Positions 10,765-20,950 of a DNA stretch of 64,000 bases are shown in pieces (positions within the stretch are counted from its first letter, which is position 1; every line of letters begins with the position of its first letter). Under the pieces are notes generated by a model, which saw only the letters and a list, made by a program, of their open reading frames with translations, searched no databases and was not told the origin of the DNA. This stretch comes from Phlebopus portentosus (taxonomy: Eukaryota; Basidiomycota; Agaricomycetes; Boletales; Boletinellaceae), in assembly GCA_037892935.1 (NCBI GenBank), contig JAYXKI010000014.1, positions 620,001-684,000 on the forward strand, written 5' to 3'. Position numbers and translations under genes: made by a program.

Positions 10765-13700
10765 CTATGCGAAGGATGCTCTCTCAGCAGCCTCCCATTC
10801 TTCGCGCTCGATATGCCCAACCGTACGGCACACAGGACAAGAGAGTTCGACCGACGAATCTTCAGGTCGAACACCCCAGCCAGCCACGCGACCCGCATCA
10901 ACGAGACAAGCCGCATGGAATCGATGCGTACATGCAGGTTCGGTATCATCGACAACAGGTCCATCCTTTCGGATTGTCACCATCTTTGACATCTCAGGCG
11001 GCCATTCAGGCATAGGATCCTCATCCGTCGGGGCGAGTCCACAGCTCACATCATCACATCGTAATCCTACCTCACATTCGCGCTTCTCAATGCGTTGGCG
11101 TAACGTAAGACCTGGCGGAGGTGGTGGAGTCCATTCTTTCCGCTCTCGTCTCTGCGAGGGCATTGAATGTGCATGAGGCGCGGCACCAGTTCCCATCGGC
11201 GCTGGACCACCCACAGGACCATCGTTCGTCGTAGGAACAGGGATATTCTGCGTGAATATTTCGAACATAAGGTTTGGTCCAGCATCTTGCCTCGGAACCT
11301 GAGTGCCTTGCTGGGGCTGGTTGGCGTTGACAGGATTGGAGATGCCGGAACGACTATCAGAATTCGAGGATGGATCGACACGCGCAGTGGTGTTCTGAGG
11401 AACCTGCTGACCCTGTGGTTGCTGCCCATTGGCTTGTTGCATCTGTTCGTTCCGTCGTTCACCCTCAGGTCCTGGACCGGTCGTCCCGAAGAAGAAATCG
11501 ATGTTCATTGTTACAAACCCGCCTGACTCAGGATTAAACCTTTCGCTAACCATCCCCATTTGCCAGGGTCTGTGCTGCTGCTGTCCGCCCTGCTCTGACC
11601 CGTGTTGCTGCTGATCTTCCAGAGAGGGTGGCGAAGACGCTGTCGGACCCTGCGAAGTTGTGTCGTGTTGATCTCGTTGCCGCTGATTCTCCTGCTGTCG
11701 CTGAAAGAGCTCACGGAGACGTAGTAGGTTTGGATGAATATTCGGATGCAGCTGCGGACCCTGTTGAGGCTGTCCTTGCGCCTGAGCCCGCGGACTCTGT
11801 CCCTGTCCATCAGCACCGGTTCGAACATAAACGAAGAACCCGTCAGCGTTACGTTGGAACTGAGGTCCAGGTTGCTGTTGCACATTCGGCGTAGGAGCAT
11901 GATGCATTCGGTCGGCCTGAAAACGATGCAAGTTGATATTTGGGTGCACATACGGTCCATTCTGTGGTCGCCCAGCGAACGGAGGGATAGGAGGGACGTG
12001 ATATACGAAACGTGGTCCACCAGTCCCATTCTCATTCCTAGTTTGGGCGGACCCAGGCGCACTCTGTTCCGTTCCCGACTGCTGAGTTCCGGGAGCACTT
12101 TCTGCTGAGGCTGATGTCGGAGCTGCTGTAGGTTGTGGCATTATACCATGCATGATCCATTCCGGACCGATCTCTGGGCCAGTGTGAATTGTCCAATGAG
12201 GAGCACCAGTGCCAGGTCCCATTGGCATGGATAGACCGGGCATTGCCTGTGCATTTCCTGCTTGCTGGTGCGCCTGTGGCGAGGGAGGTTGAACCCTTTC
12301 CAGAGGTCGATACGAAAGATTCTCAGGGTCGATATTGAATCGGCAAACTGGGCACGTCGTTTGGCCCGGACGCGAAAACCACGGTAAAAGACAAGACGAA
12401 TGGAATACATGCGCACAAGGCAACGAGACAACCTTCGGCAGCGTAGGAAACTCCTTGTTCTTCTCACCTGCGGCATCGCGTTCTTTCTTGCACTCAGAGG
12501 ACTCTTCAGCAGCAACCACTCCCGCTGAGTTAGGAGCAGAGGTGGGAGGCATACTACTTGGAGAATCTTGAGACGTATCAACAGTTATGCCGACTGGAGA
12601 ATCTGAATTAAGGCAGGCAATGATGATTAGTAATCCTGACCGAAAATATCGAGAAAGCGTATCAATACCTTCTTCCGACGCAGAACTTATACCGTCCCTT
12701 TGGTCAGAAGTCTGGGATGTCAGCTCGGTTGACCTAGACGCCTGCGTGGATGTTGATTGCGAAACAGACTCTTTCTCTTTCGATAATGATTCAAACGAAT
12801 CTCCTTCCGCATTCCATAAGGAATCCCAACAAACAGCGCACTGTGCTTCCTCCCCAGCAGCAGCATCTTCGTGAAGACCTGGAGCGCCCCCCACGCGTTC
12901 CATTCTCTTCGCAAGACCTTCGGTCACGGGCTCCATTCCGGCAACAAGTTGTCGTGCGCGGGCAGGGTCTTCGCGATTCATCTCGTTAAACAAGGCACCG
13001 AGATTTCCGAACCCGCCTAGACCTCCAGCACCACCCATCGCGCGCATCAAAGTCAAGAACAAGTCAAACTGCGTTGCTCCATTAGCGGCACCAGCATCAG
13101 CATTTCGATCAGTGTTCCCGCTGGTTTCATTGTTTGCTGTGTTAACATTCGCCTGGGGTACACCATCCTGCACCTGAGTTGTTAGCTCCGCAGGAGCAGG
13201 TGTTGGCGAGTTTTGTTCTTGCTGGCGCAAAAAAGGATTTATTTCTCGATGTTCGTGCAGGGGGCCGAATTCAAAGAAAGATCCTTCAGGGAAACCATCC
13301 GTCATCGTGATGTCTTCTCCATCGTCAAAGAAGTCGATGTCGACGTTCGCCGGACCTCGTCGTGTGTTACTCCTGGCAGTGCTTGTCGCTTCATTTCTGC
13401 CGGTATCTATTGACCCTGAGCTACCAGCAGACTCAGTCTGTGTCGGAGAAACTGGACGTGGACGAGCTTGGCTCTGGTCGGAGTTTATACGTTCATTTGA
13501 AGCTGAATTTGCACCTTCTTCGTCATTGGATTGAGTTGAAGTTGGTCTAGCAGGGTCTGAATTAAAAAGTCCACCGAAAAGATGGCGGAACAGCGCATTT
13601 GCATCGAAGGCTTGGCCGGCAGGAGCCTCTGCGGGGTGATCCGACGAACTAGGTGCTGCAGTTGCGCTAGTGGAAGGTGGGGTACGTGTCGCAGGTTGTC

Positions 13701-14568
13701 CGTTGCGAGGCAACGGGCGAGTTGGGCGATCCACGTGGCCATTGGAAGTAGAAACAGAGGCTGGTGTACCGGTGCGGCGCGGTGTTTGGGCCGGAGAACT
13801 AATAGGAGTAGCATACACCGATACTGATGGAGATGATTCTGGTGCGTCGTCTACTTCATCGCGAGTTCGCCTGCTACCTGTTCGAACAACGTAGGGATGT
13901 GGAGCATTCAACGTAGTGCGCGCCGGTGGTGGCACAGGCGTTTCATCAGGATCATCTTCAACGGTCGTTCGTCGAGGACGGCGCACTGATTCCAAAGCGG
14001 GCATATCTGCGAAATCCTGCACCATCTCGTCCTCCGCGTTTATAATATGCCTTGAATTGCCCGAAACGGAACCATCGGATTCTCTAACGATCATCTCGAC
14101 ATCGTTGGCATCTTCGTCGGAATCAGATATATCAAGTAACCCAGGCATGTCATTGTCCGTGTCGTCGTTGGGAGTCGTAACATGTCGTCGTGGGTGGATA
14201 TTACTGCCGTCCTGTCGCGCAACAGCATCCTGTGCTTGTTGCGTCTGTGATGTATGCGGCGAATAAGATGAAGAGTTAGAGTCCATGTCCATGTTATCCG
14301 CTGATGAGGTATTTGATTGAGTCGAGGCAGTAAATGCAGCGGCAGCGGGTGGAGAAGGAGGTTCTAAAGAATTGATGTCCGAGACGTCACCGTCTTCGCT
14401 GTCGCGGTTACTGGATGCCACTTGATCTGGGTGTGACCTAGCGAACAAAGTATTGAGGAGATAGTCAAAGGCTCTCTCTACCGCTGGGTCTGCGCCGTCT
14501 CCGGTGCGATGTCTGTGCCTTGGTGGGCTGCTATCGGGGCGGCCGTAGTTGTTTACGTCGTTGTTCAT
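10765..14568 (-). CDS. Large disordered RING-finger protein (probable E3 ubiquitin ligase)
   Basis: About 1245 aa if the 66-nt in-frame segment 12603-12668 is spliced out (GTATTGAT donor, TTACTAAT branch, ATTCAG acceptor); the frame also stays open through it. Start taken at MNNDVNNYGRP (14568); an upstream ATG at 14652 in frame would add residues resembling spliced 5' UTR. Most of the protein is Ser/Pro/Gln/Asn-rich and predicted by eye to be disordered. A C3HC4 RING is split: CAVC at residue ~577, then about 115 residues of low complexity, then LPCAHVFHSSCLLPWF and CPVC near ~717. A second Cys/His cluster at the C-terminus (CDDVSCG, CTHRFHAACL, CPVC) looks like a further RING-like domain. 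Disorder flanking a RING recalls yeast San1, which binds misfolded nuclear proteins; that parallel is inference from architecture only. Confidence 0.8.
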   Translation of the reverse strand: MNNDVNNYGRPDSSPPRHRHRTGDGADPAVERAFDYLLNTLFARSHPDQVASSNRDSEDGDVSDINSLEPPSPPAAAAFTASTQSNTSSADNMDMDSNSSSYSPHTSQTQQAQDAVARQDGSNIHPRRHVTTPNDDTDNDMPGLLDISDSDEDANDVEMIVRESDGSVSGNSRHIINAEDEMVQDFADMPALESVRRPRRTTVEDDPDETPVPPPARTTLNAPHPYVVRTGSRRTRDEVDDAPESSPSVSVYATPISSPAQTPRRTGTPASVSTSNGHVDRPTRPLPRNGQPATRTPPSTSATAAPSSSDHPAEAPAGQAFDANALFRHLFGGLFNSDPARPTSTQSNDEEGANSASNERINSDQSQARPRPVSPTQTESAGSSGSIDTGRNEATSTARSNTRRGPANVDIDFFDDGEDITMTDGFPEGSFFEFGPLHEHREINPFLRQQEQNSPTPAPAELTTQVQDGVPQANVNTANNETSGNTDRNADAGAANGATQFDLFLTLMRAMGGAGGLGGFGNLGALFNEMNREDPARARQLVAGMEPVTEGLAKRMERVGGAPGLHEDAAAGEEAQCAVCWDSLWNAEGDSFESLSKEKESVSQSTSTQASRSTELTSQTSDQRDGISSASEEGIDTLSRYFRSGLLIIIACLNSDSPVGITVDTSQDSPSSMPPTSAPNSAGVVAAEESSECKKERDAAGEKNKEFPTLPKVVSLPCAHVFHSSCLLPWFSRPGQTTCPVCRFNIDPENLSYRPLERVQPPSPQAHQQAGNAQAMPGLSMPMGPGTGAPHWTIHTGPEIGPEWIMHGIMPQPTAAPTSASAESAPGTQQSGTEQSAPGSAQTRNENGTGGPRFVYHVPPIPPFAGRPQNGPYVHPNINLHRFQADRMHHAPTPNVQQQPGPQFQRNADGFFVYVRTGADGQGQSPRAQAQGQPQQGPQLHPNIHPNLLRLRELFQRQQENQRQRDQHDTTSQGPTASSPPSLEDQQQHGSEQGGQQQHRPWQMGMVSERFNPESGGFVTMNIDFFFGTTGPGPEGERRNEQMQQANGQQPQGQQVPQNTTARVDPSSNSDSRSGISNPVNANQPQQGTQVPRQDAGPNLMFEIFTQNIPVPTTNDGPVGGPAPMGTGAAPHAHSMPSQRRERKEWTPPPPPGLTLRQRIEKRECEVGLRCDDVSCGLAPTDEDPMPEWPPEMSKMVTIRKDGPVVDDTEPACTHRFHAACLVDAGRVAGWGVRPEDSSVELSCPVCRTVGHIEREEWEAAERASFA

Positions 14569-15266
14569 GGTAGTCGGTAGTAGAGAGAGGAGTGCTGAGA
14601 GAAGGGCCGCACAGGCGACTCGATGCGATGATGATACCTGTGTGGGGAACACGTGAGAATCTATACCATAGTTAGTAATTCACTTCAAGGTACCAGAATG
14701 TTCCAGTTATGTCATTATCTTCGTCAGCAAAACGCACTCAGCAAACCAAATTGCAAAACTCAGTGCTGACTGAGAGTAACGAGGAGGAGTCGCGCAATCA
14801 GGAGCCGATCTCGCCGAATCACTGCTGAGTTGTGGTCGTCGCCACGTTAAACGTCATTTGTACTTGTTTGGCCATTGTTCCGGATCTCCGGACCCTGATT
14901 TAGGCAATGAAGCATCATGTGATCATTCAATTACGTAAATTCATAGTACAACCGCTCTTCTCGCAACTCGGAGTGTTGCACTGTTGGTTGGCTCGTGCAT
15001 TCCGATCGATCGACTCGCGTGCACAATTTATATACATCGTATAAGTGTTACTGACCTCTTCAGGTCTGCTTAGAGTCAGCGAATGCGATTAGATGCCCCA
15101 GTGGAATGTCAGTGACGGCAGGATACCACAGCAGTTGCGTCACGTCCGGACTCTGGTCTAGTAATCCGATTCGCAGTTCTTTTGATAGTCTCTCGACCTC
15201 TCGGTCTTATACACTCTCCCAAGATGCACTTCAATTGTCATCATTGATTTTTTCGCCCCGGCAAAT
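14569..15266. promoter_or_regulatory. Upstream region of the RING gene
   Basis: About 700 nt between the RING gene start and the stop of the methyltransferase (same strand). It includes a likely 5' leader with a short intron ending at the AG just before 14638. No other structure seen. Confidence 0.35.
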
Positions 15267-16112
15267 CTAGGACTCTACTGAGTTGTGACGTTTCAAACCT
15301 TTCGCGATAAAGATGTTCATCTCATTCTCGCCTTTCGCAACGCGCACGCGTGGCGTGAACGTAAACCCTTCCAATCCGGCTTCCTCAAACACGGAACGCA
15401 ATGTTACCTCGTCAAATCCTCCTTGGTGCGGGACAACGTGTTTATGCGCGGCGTCTGATATACCACGTCCGATCAAGGTCTGCTTTTCTCCTTTGATCAG
15501 ATCTGCAACGAGCAGTGCTCCTCCGGGTTTAAGGAAGAACACAAGCTTCCGTGTAATGTCCTGGATGGACTCGAAATGATGATACGCCATAGAGCACTGT
15601 CGGAATGAAAATAACCACAGCATCCGGTGAGTATAAATATATCTTACCACTACGACGTCAAACTTCTGACCGTCAAGCTCGGTTTCAGCTCCCTTGAGAT
15701 CGACGCAAATAGCTCGCATTTCTTCCGGGGATATGCTTTGATTCGAAACGCGTCGATTGTACTGATCGACCATTCCCTGACTGATATCGACTCCGACGAT
15801 CTGATTTGTGTGCGGCGCGAGTTCGCGACTCACAAGGCCTGTAGATGTAAATTCAGACTGAAAGATCAAATACTTTCAAGTGACTGATCCAGACGTACCA
15901 GTGCCGCACGCAAAATCTAAAGCACGCGTCTTCTCTTCGCTGAAATCATACTCCTTCAAAAATGCTCTGCCAATCATACCAGCAACCTCAGCAAAGAACG
16001 GCTTCTCATCATATGTATCCGCTATCTTATCGAAATACTCGCGGTTCGTATGTGCGTAGTCGATAGCGCCATGCTCTTCATGCGTGTTTCTATCAGCATC
16101 GCTAGCATCCAT
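15267..16112 (-). CDS. Class I SAM-dependent methyltransferase
   Basis: Three exons, 16112-15899, 15838-15648 and 15596-15267, total 735 nt and give 244 aa. Motif I is DFACGTG, split by intron 1 within the Gly-rich loop; the acidic end of beta-2 is VGVDIS; motif post-I is ICVDLKG; SMAYHHF follows intron 2, then FLKPGGALLVADLI as beta-5. This is the Methyltransf_25/11-type Rossmann fold that transfers methyl from S-adenosylmethionine. Substrate unknown; size and the lack of an extra domain fit a small-molecule methylase. Intron 2 is a 51-nt in-frame intron that the reading frame runs through. Start chosen at MDASDADRNT; an in-frame ATG upstream (16220) reads through sequence without character. 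Confidence 0.85.
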
Positions 16113-16429
16113 TATGCTTGCACCTTCTCCTGACAATCGTGCCGCGTGAAAGCTCACTTGTGATCCATTGGACTGGTGCAGGAGTTTTATGCGAAACCGC
16201 CTTGTTACCGCCACAGTCAAGCGGTCATGTCCGACTTACAAATCAGAAGATTGGAGGCGATCACGTGATATCAGGTGATCGACAGTTGCCAGCGACCGAC
16301 CCGACATCAATTCAACGTCACGGTTGCATACATCACAAAATTCAGATCGCTATATACACCAAGAACGAATGGCGAACAGCCTCAGTGGTAGCATCGGTTC
16401 GTAGAAAATAATTTACCTGACTCCGCCCT
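16113..16429. promoter_or_regulatory. Region between the methyltransferase start and BTB gene stop
   Basis: About 320 nt; both flanking genes are on the minus strand, so this should hold the methyltransferase promoter and the BTB 3' end. It contains GATCACGTGATATCAGGTGATC near 16259-16280, an imperfect palindrome with a CACGTG E-box core. Confidence 0.4.
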
Positions 16430-17457
16430 TCATTTCCAGGATATTGTGAGCTTTACCTTTGGACCGGGTTGAAACGAAACAGTTAGTTATGCAGGCCAAT
16501 TAGAATCGAAACGTGCGAACTTACAGCGGACACGTCATTCTTCACAGCTGTTATAATAGTCGTTCTCGCCTTTTCCCATCCTTCAAGAACCTTGTCCTTG
16601 CATATGTGACACGTGCTTTGCTTCAAATTGGCAGCAAGAGTCGATAACGAAATTTTTTCCAGCCCAAGAGGCGCTTGCCGAAGTGGCTCCGTTATACACG
16701 AACCATTCCACCATGTATAATAACTGTTGTCCTTCACGATGTAGGAGGAATTGCATTGGTGAGTAGTTGGGTAAATTTTTTTGCAAATGGATGTCGAGTG
16801 GCTGAGCCGGGAGAACCGGTTTTTAACAACATCACAGGCTCTTGAATGAAAATCCAACAGGTTGAAATAGTCCAAACCAGATATCAATGCCAACTGGGGC
16901 ACAACAAAACCGACGATCGGCCATTTGAGACACGCCAAAGCTGCTGCTCGTGCTTCTTCCTCCAGCTTCAGATGGCATGCTATCGCATACGCAACAACTG
17001 CATCTTTCTTGCATATCTCTGCACGTTCCTTTAAAGCTTCTCGAGCTGGCCCGGTCGCAGATTGCATATCGTATTTCAATGCTGCACCCAGCACATTTCC
17101 GATCACCGATATATCTTGCTGAGCGAGGCGTGGAGAGTTGACGGGATAACAAAACTCTAAGAGTGGAATGATTGTTTCGCTGCTCTCAGAAACCGGGATA
17201 ACTGATATGTCGTTCTCGGTCTCGTTCGACGGCTGTGGAAAAGTAAACATATCCTTGAAGACCGGGGATGCCAAGGCCAAAATAACCTTGAACACACGGA
17301 AATCGACTTCGTCTGACGATCGAAGAATGATGTCTCCTTCTGCATTATCGAATAGCGCTGGAACGACTACAATACGCTGTGCGTCCTCCTGATCGCCGTG
17401 CAAAGTTGGTACTGGACTCCAGGAGACCGGGGAGATCTCGTTCGTCTCATCATCCAT
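16430..17457 (-). CDS. BTB/POZ domain protein
   Basis: Two exons, 17457-16525 and 16456-16430, total 960 nt and give 319 aa. The N-terminal half is a BTB/POZ fold: GDIILRSSDEVDFRVFKVIL, LASPVFKDMF, then an acidic loop and IIPLLEFCYP. This is the arrangement of the many basidiomycete single-BTB proteins. BTB domains dimerise and often link substrates to cullin-3 ligases, but here no kelch or MATH domain follows; the C-terminal half is a helical region with several Cys (CHICKDKV). The last exon adds only VKLTISWK after a 68-nt intron with a GTAAGT donor and CTAAC branch; the unspliced frame would end nearby as well. No close partner is evident among the neighbours. Confidence 0.82.
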
Positions 17458-18834
17458 TTCTTGGTAGACGGATGTAGGTTCGTACTATCCAAGAGCGTTA
17501 CATTTTTGAATGTTGCTTACCTGAAATACTCGTTGTCTGAGAGGTGCGTTGCGATAGATGACTCGAAAAGAAAAGATAGCGGGATTCTCGATGTTTCCTT
17601 GGTCTGTCAACATTGCACGGAGAAATCAGTATAGGGATGTCTCATGAATACGCAGATGAATGCTTACAGTCTAGTGGTCTAGTTTTCTTTTGAGATCTTC
17701 GAATCGCACTGAGACAAGAGTATTGTGACTTTGCTAGAGTCCAGCGACAACTTGAATGATGAGTTTGTACTGAAGGCAGACGCGTTGCATCCTGACCTGG
17801 AGTGGTCGCCTTTTCCCACCCTCATTATAGAATAGAACACGGTGGAACGCATTTTTTCCTGCCCTTCAAGATTCTGCGAATTTGTACTAATTTGACTATC
17901 AGTCAACATGGACGAGGCTTCCTGGAGCGCCTCACGTAATAAGGAGAGAGAAAACTTAGCATGATTCCGTTATCAATAATTGACAATAAAGCACGTTAGA
18001 CTAGGGGAAATCCGTTGACCTGGAACTAACTTCGTTCCGTCAAAGTTACTACTTCATTCATACCGAAGCATTCATTCTGACTTATCACGAAAATGATACC
18101 CAGAGCTGCTCATTAAGCCATTCACCTGCAGGAAGAAGTCAGCTCGACCGTGTCTAGATCTGTTACTATTAAGAGAAAACTTGGATTCAAGGACCGCGCA
18201 CGCATCCAACAACCTATGCTTTTCAAGATTATAGTCCGTTTTCCTTGCGATGCAATATACCCTTGTGTGTCGCGATTCATGGCCTCGACGATTGCAGCAA
18301 TAATTGCAACAGTGATTTTCGACGTATTTAATTGGATGAGGGACTGGAAATCGTATCCTCAAAGAAATCATGCCCTCACAGTCGTTTCTCGCGGTCATCC
18401 AAAATATTATCAAATCTGGAGCCATATGGTCGCCAACCTTGTGAATTTTGAAGTAGGTATAAGAGAAGACACTGAACAACGAGGCTCAATTTGTGTAGCT
18501 TATGTAAGGAATAACTCTGGTTCTAACAAAGAAAGCAGTTGGATCCCACGCGAAAGTGATAAATGAAAGAAAAATAAAAATGATAAACGGAACCCTTTCT
18601 CTTGACTGTACATACACATACATTGTGGACCTAAGCGGCCTCGGTAGAATTTCGCAATGGCACACGCGCAGTAGCTCACTGCAGATGAAGCGAAAGAGAC
18701 ATTAAATGCTCATGGCTACTTTGCACGTTCGCCACCTCCTGATTTAAGGAAGACTTTTCATGTGCAATAATGCTTCTTGTCAAGCGTATGCCAGGCATCT
18801 TCACTGATATACTCTGGTAAGTACACTCAAGCAA
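17458..18834. other. Intergenic region, no supported gene
   Basis: Nearly 1.4 kb between the BTB gene and an F-box-like gene, divergently placed. Short frames on both strands (17679-17909 minus, 18150-18566 plus) show no domain, splice logic or coding character. Confidence 0.45.
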
Positions 18835-20610
18835 ATGTCAGAGCGGGCTCCCGACGGCACAAGGCTCTTCGATCCTCAAACCGGCCTCCTCATTCCGTTC
18901 GAGTCGCATTCCGACGCTCTTTTGGCCCAACTAACACTCCAATGTGGAATGTCAAAGCAGCTTTTCAACATCCTCTTGAATATCCTTTTGGATCCTTCTT
19001 TCTCCTTGGATGAACTGAACCTGAAGAGCGCGACTGATATCGATGTACGCATATCCGAATATCGGCGCGAGCTGGCAGAAGCGAGGAGTTACAAGATTGC
19101 TGATGGTAGCTCACCTAAAGCGGAGCCGAGCTCCATCTACGAGAGCTCGGGTATCGTTGGAATGCCTTCGATCGTCTTCGATCTCGTACTCGACCAGATG
19201 ATTGCAGAGATGCATCACTTCAGTACCGAAACAGACGCCACGCCTCTTTCAGTCCCGTCAGACGAACCATCTACTTCCCTCACGCATCACCTCCAGTCAA
19301 CCTTCAAGCAAATGTCCCTCGTCCATCGTTCCTGGACAGAGCCTGCACAACGGGCTCTCCGTCGCAGGATCGTACTTACCAACCGACGGACCTTGCGAGG
19401 GTTCGCAAGGAGTCCAGCCTGCGGGACTGGAGTCCGCGAGTTCGTTTATAAGATCCCGAAGAGCGAAGTTTGCACTTTCTTCCACGAGGCAAGTGTATCG
19501 CGCGAGCACTGGTGTACTCTTGCTTCTGTCATATCACGCTTAATGACGCTTCGCTATTTTTGTCTTTCTGTCGAAAGTGCCCATCTAGCTGATCTCAGCG
19601 GACTTGACGTGGTGCTCAATGCTATAGAAGGATTGAAGAGTTTAGAGGGACTGTGGATGCTTTCGATACGGGACCATTGTCCCTACCTGCCCAAATTATG
19701 CGCGACTATCTCGAAGCTTCCTGATTTGCGCATTCTGGGAATCTGGAACTGGACGTGTCCGAGAAGACCATCTGGTGGTCTTGGTGATTCTCAAGAAAGG
19801 CAAGAAAGAATACTCGAGCTAACGCCTTCATCAAGTCTGAGAGTTTTGCAAATACGGGACGAATACCTGACAACTCCTCCAGCGTATCTATCTTGGCTCT
19901 TCCAACCACGCAAGTCATACTCTCTAGAAACACTTGACTTGCACATAACGTTTTCGCGCCCGCTTCCACTCACTCCCTTAGACCCGACATTCCCTAACGC
20001 AGAATCGAACTATACTAGTCCACGCGTCGACTCAGCACACCTACTTGCCGCTCTAGCTCCACTCTTACCTTCACTTTCGACGTTGGCAATTAAACTATTC
20101 TATTTGGATACTAGCACCGCTTCAGGAGCTTACCTGCATGACTCGGATATGCAGAAGATCTTGGAAAGGTGTACGAACCTAAAGCGCATGAGACTGCACC
20201 GGCTACGTGCGGGTACGCACGTTGATGGTGTTCGCCTTCGCCTTCCTCCCTCTCTCAATCTCGGAACTGATCCGGGCCCAGGAGAGCCACTAACGATATC
20301 AAAACTAACAACACCGCTCATCCTCCCGCAAACACTCGAAGAGTTGCACATGCACTATACATACAGCGCCATAAACTGGCGCACCCAAGATTTCCGACTC
20401 TGGAGCACGCTCAGCGCGAGCCAGTTCCCCAACCTCATGCGCGTGCTGGTGAGTAATGGCGAGACAGACTTAGAAGGTGGGAAAGGCAAGGTAGTTGATC
20501 CAAGAGTGGATTTGCCGAGGACGAGTGAGCTTTGTGCGAGGTTGGGAGTCGAGCTTGTTGTGTACGACAGAGTATGGGTGAATCGATACGTCGTTGAGTC
20601 ACTATCGTAG
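18835..20610 (+). CDS. F-box-like protein with leucine-rich C-terminal region
   Basis: Single exon, 591 aa. The region at residues ~110-190 (MPSIVFDLVLDQMI, then FKQMSLVHRSWTEPAQRALR) is the degenerate F-box helix pair common in Agaricomycete F-box proteins, where the canonical LPxE start is replaced. The rest is rich in Leu with repeating patterns such as LRYFCLSVESAHL, LEGLWMLSI, LPDLRILGIW and LETLDLHI, consistent with irregular leucine-rich repeats for substrate binding. As part of an SCF complex such a protein would bring targets to a Skp1-Cullin-Rbx1 ligase. It ends tail-to-tail with another F-box gene. F-box assignment is by pattern; no Skp1-binding test is possible here. Confidence 0.65.
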   Translation: MSERAPDGTRLFDPQTGLLIPFESHSDALLAQLTLQCGMSKQLFNILLNILLDPSFSLDELNLKSATDIDVRISEYRRELAEARSYKIADGSSPKAEPSSIYESSGIVGMPSIVFDLVLDQMIAEMHHFSTETDATPLSVPSDEPSTSLTHHLQSTFKQMSLVHRSWTEPAQRALRRRIVLTNRRTLRGFARSPACGTGVREFVYKIPKSEVCTFFHEASVSREHWCTLASVISRLMTLRYFCLSVESAHLADLSGLDVVLNAIEGLKSLEGLWMLSIRDHCPYLPKLCATISKLPDLRILGIWNWTCPRRPSGGLGDSQERQERILELTPSSSLRVLQIRDEYLTTPPAYLSWLFQPRKSYSLETLDLHITFSRPLPLTPLDPTFPNAESNYTSPRVDSAHLLAALAPLLPSLSTLAIKLFYLDTSTASGAYLHDSDMQKILERCTNLKRMRLHRLRAGTHVDGVRLRLPPSLNLGTDPGPGEPLTISKLTTPLILPQTLEELHMHYTYSAINWRTQDFRLWSTLSASQFPNLMRVLVSNGETDLEGGKGKVVDPRVDLPRTSELCARLGVELVVYDRVWVNRYVVESLS

Positions 20611-20950
20611 AAACAACATACAGTACATGAATGTTGTACAAAATAGAAAGAAGGGTACAGGGAATACAGCATTTGTATATTGCGAAGCGTGTTTGAACAT
20701 TCGTTCCAAGTCTATGTAACAAAGAATACATGCGTGGATACAACATCTCCAGTGAAGGCCGAGATAAAAGCAAAGCGCAGAGGATACACAGAAACGAGCG
20801 GATAAACATCATAATACATTTCTCCTCGTGACCATATTCATGAACAACAACAATCAACCTCAACTCCTAAAAGCCAAGATAAATCGAAATGAAAGAAATC
20901 CCAAACTGTCATAATATTCGTAACTAAGAATCAAATCTTCACGTCACCCT
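20611..20950. other. Shared 3' region of two convergent F-box genes
   Basis: 340 nt, AT-rich, no frame of interest. It would contain both terminators; no specific signal identified. Confidence 0.4.

Noticed and set aside
17679..17909. 76-codon minus-strand frame near the BTB gene
   Set aside because: No family resemblance and no splice link to the BTB gene.
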